Part shown: piece after piece, positions 61,983 through 64,000 of the stretch | Numbering within the stretch: position 1 is the first letter of the stretch | How the letters are laid out: each line of letters starts with the position of its first letter | NCBI GenBank assembly: GCA_022496205.1 | Contig: WTXD01000002.1 | Coordinates: forward strand, 496,001-560,000 | DNA length: 64,000 nucleotides | DNA from: Gloeopeniophorella convolvens | Lineage: Eukaryota; Basidiomycota; Agaricomycetes; Russulales | Reading direction: 5' to 3' | Notes under the pieces: model-generated | Told to the model about the DNA's origin: nothing | The model's database searches: none | What the model saw: the letters and a program-made list of their open reading frames with translations, nothing else | Translations under genes and position numbers: made by a program

Positions 61983-64000
61983 ATGGACACCTTTGACAAC
62001 TTTCAGTACGATTCTGCCTCCTCCTACGGGGGCATGGGCGTCGTCGACGACACGTCCTCCATATACACTTCAAACACGCAGAGCCATGTCCCTGTGGACA
62101 TAGAGAGTCTCTCCATCTTGGACGACCGCTCGCACACCTCCTCCTTGATCGAGCACGACATAGACCTCCAGTCTGCCAACGGCAGCATCGCAGACGACTT
62201 TGACGCTGTCCTGGACGATCTCAAGGAGGAGGGCCAGGTCGACCTGCCGCCACACGCCTGCTGGTCTGTTGCATTCGATTTTCCACCCCGATATTTTGCT
62301 GAACAGATCGTACAGCTACTGCGGCATCCACAACCCTGCCTCCGTCGTCAAGTGCCTTGTCTGCGCCAAGTGGTTCTGCAACTCGCGAGGCAACACCTCG
62401 GCGTCGCACATCGTGAACCACCTAGTCCGCGCCAAACATAAGGAGGTCATTCTGCACGCCGAGAGCCCGCTCGGCGAGACCACCCCCGAATGCTACAACT
62501 GCGGCAGCAAGAACGTCTTCATGCTCGGGTTCATCCCCGCCAAGAGCGACACCGTCGTCGTGCTCCTCTGTCGGTGCGTGCGCGTCAATGCTGCGCAGCA
62601 GGGCGTGACCATGACTAACTTTATTGTTATCCCTGCAGCCAACCCTGCGCCGCCATCTCGAAGGACATCTCGTGGAACGCAGCGCTCTGGGCGCCTCTCA
62701 TCGACGATCGTTCATTCCTCTCCTGGCTCGTGAAGCCGCCCTCGGAGACGGAGCAGCTGCGCTCGCGCCAGATCTCGTTCGCGCAGATCAACCGCCTCGA
62801 GGACCTGTGGCGCGAGAACGCCAAGGCGACGCTCGAGGACCTCGAGAAACCCGGCGTCGACGACGAGCCGCAGCCGATCCTGCTGCGCTACGAGGACGCG
62901 TACCAGTACCAGAACATCTTCGGCCCGCTCGTCAAGATTGAGGCGGACTACGACAAGCGCCTCAAGGAGAGCCAGACGCAGACGGACATCACCGTGCGCT
63001 GGGATCTCGGCCTAAACCAGAAGCGCGTCGCGTGGTTCGTGCTGCCCAAGCTCGAGAGCGGCGAGGTGCGCCTGGCGGCTGGGGACGAGCTGAGGCTCCG
63101 GTACACGGGAGAGCTGCACAAGCCTTGGGAGGGCGTCGGCCATGTCATCAAGGTCCCCAACAGTACGTCCTTAGCTGTCGTTTGCAGAGGTCGTGCTGAT
63201 TCTCTACAGACGTCTCCGACGAGATTGGTCTTGAGCTGCGCAGGACCGAGGGCGTGCCACACGACGTCACACAGGGCTTCGCTGCCGATTTCGTGTGGAA
63301 GTCGACGAGCTTTGATAGAATGCAGCTCGCGATGAAGACGTTTGCGGTTGACGAGAAGAGCGTCAGCGGGTACATTGTACGTCTGTCCCGCACAACCACT
63401 CGTATTTTCAACTAACCCCATGCAGTACCACAAGCTGCTGGGTCATGAGCTCGAGCCCCAAGTCCTCCGCACTCAGATGCCCAAGCGTTTCTCCGCCCCT
63501 GGTCTCCCGGAGCTCAATCACTCGCAGATGTATGCGGTCAAGAGCGTCTTGCAAAAGCCCATCAGCCTGATCCAGGGGCCTCCGGGAACCGGCAAAACCG
63601 TCACTTCTGCGTCGATAGTGTACCACCTCGCGAAGATGAACCCAGGCCAGGTCCTCGTTTGTGCCCCATCGAACGTCGCCGTCGACCAGCTTACCGAAAA
63701 GATCCACGCGACGGGACTCAAGGTCGTGCGTCTTACAGCCAAGTCACGCGAGGCACTCGATTCGTCCGTCTCGTTCTTGACGCTGCACCAACAAGTTGCG
63801 AACAATACGACGCACGTCGAGCTCCAGAAGCTTATCCAGCTCAAGAACGAGCAAGGCGAACTGAGTTCGAACGATGAGCGCAAGTACAAGAGCCTGATCA
63901 GGCAGTGCGAGAAGGAGATCCTGTCTGCAGCCGACGTCATATGCTGCACTTGTGTTGGTGCGGGCGATCCAAGGCTCAGCAAGCTCAAATTCAGGACTGT
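61983..64000 (+). CDS. UPF1: RNA helicase UPF1 (nonsense-mediated decay), 5' part
   Basis: Exons 61983-62263, 62316-62573, 62639-63162, 63210-63376 and 63426 onward; truncated by the window edge. UPF1 is the ATP-dependent helicase at the centre of nonsense-mediated mRNA decay. The Cys/His-rich domain binding UPF2 is at about residues 90-240: [52 protein letters not shown] and VVVLLCRQPCA. The stalk and 1B regions follow ([22 protein letters not shown]). Helicase motifs seen are Walker A GPPGTGKT (about 461-468) and Ia [13 protein letters not shown]. The sequence ends in the RecA1 region at [15 protein letters not shown]. In the first zinc motif the splice gives HACCYC, where relatives have HACSYC or HACAYC. 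G/C at third positions rises sharply from about 62,640. Confidence 0.96.

Overview
The window is nuclear DNA of a filamentous basidiomycete, most likely an agaricomycete. Introns are mostly 46-60 nt with GT..AG ends and cut nearly every gene. The gene content is conserved fungal housekeeping (Elongator, GATOR1/SEACIT, ERMES, NMD, SCF-Cdc4) mixed with families I know mainly from basidiomycetes (a DUF7598-type membrane protein, a Ser/Thr-rich single-pass protein). No rRNA, tRNA, CRISPR, intact transposon or virus-like gene was recognised. Gene models were built by reading splice sites by eye; for every multi-exon model the exon lengths were summed and codon phase checked.

Left part (1-23,700). 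A large minus-strand gene (5270-798) joins a disordered Ser/Pro-rich region, ankyrin repeats and a ClpB-like AAA+ module, resembling animal CLPB/Skd3. It is divergent from a glutaredoxin-like gene whose 3' end overlaps the next gene, a CCHC/PSP spliceosome-type protein. Then come a four-helix membrane protein, a Ser/Thr-rich wall or surface protein, an unknown 226-aa protein, IML1/DEPDC5 (13,143-18,291, with a one-base deletion near its 3' end), the NatB catalytic subunit NAA20, a Pho85-type cyclin, and a coiled-coil AT-hook protein.

Middle (23,700-50,200). A gene-poor stretch leads to an Asi1/Asi3-like RING membrane protein, divergent from the cardiolipin-pathway enzyme PGS1. Next are D-aminoacyl-tRNA deacylase divergent from a PPIL1-type cyclophilin, a Cdc4-type F-box/WD40 protein, a Zn2Cys6 transcription factor standing between two long non-coding stretches (4.6 and 2.5 kb), and a PWWP-like chromatin-type protein.

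Right part (51,100-64,000). Gene-dense: a YND1-type apyrase divergent from ELP3, MDM12 convergent with ELP3, a UDP-galactose/UDP-GlcNAc-type transporter, a Mrp51-type mitochondrial ribosomal protein, a tiny HYPK-like UBA gene, and UPF1 running off the right edge. Many neighbours are head-to-head, with 100-500 bp between start codons, or tail-to-tail with very short gaps (28 bp between the Mrp51 and HYPK stops). This suggests shared promoters and tightly packed 3' ends.

Functional threads: mitochondria (PGS1, MDM12, Mrp51), protein N-terminal acetylation (NAA20, HYPK), translation fidelity and RNA quality (ELP3, DTD, UPF1), nutrient and cell-cycle control (IML1, Pho85 cyclin, Cdc4), and glycosylation (transporter, apyrase).

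The most unusual signal is in the ankyrin-AAA+ gene. Its Walker A loop sits alone in a 39-nt micro-exon that could be skipped in frame, behind a GC-AG intron.
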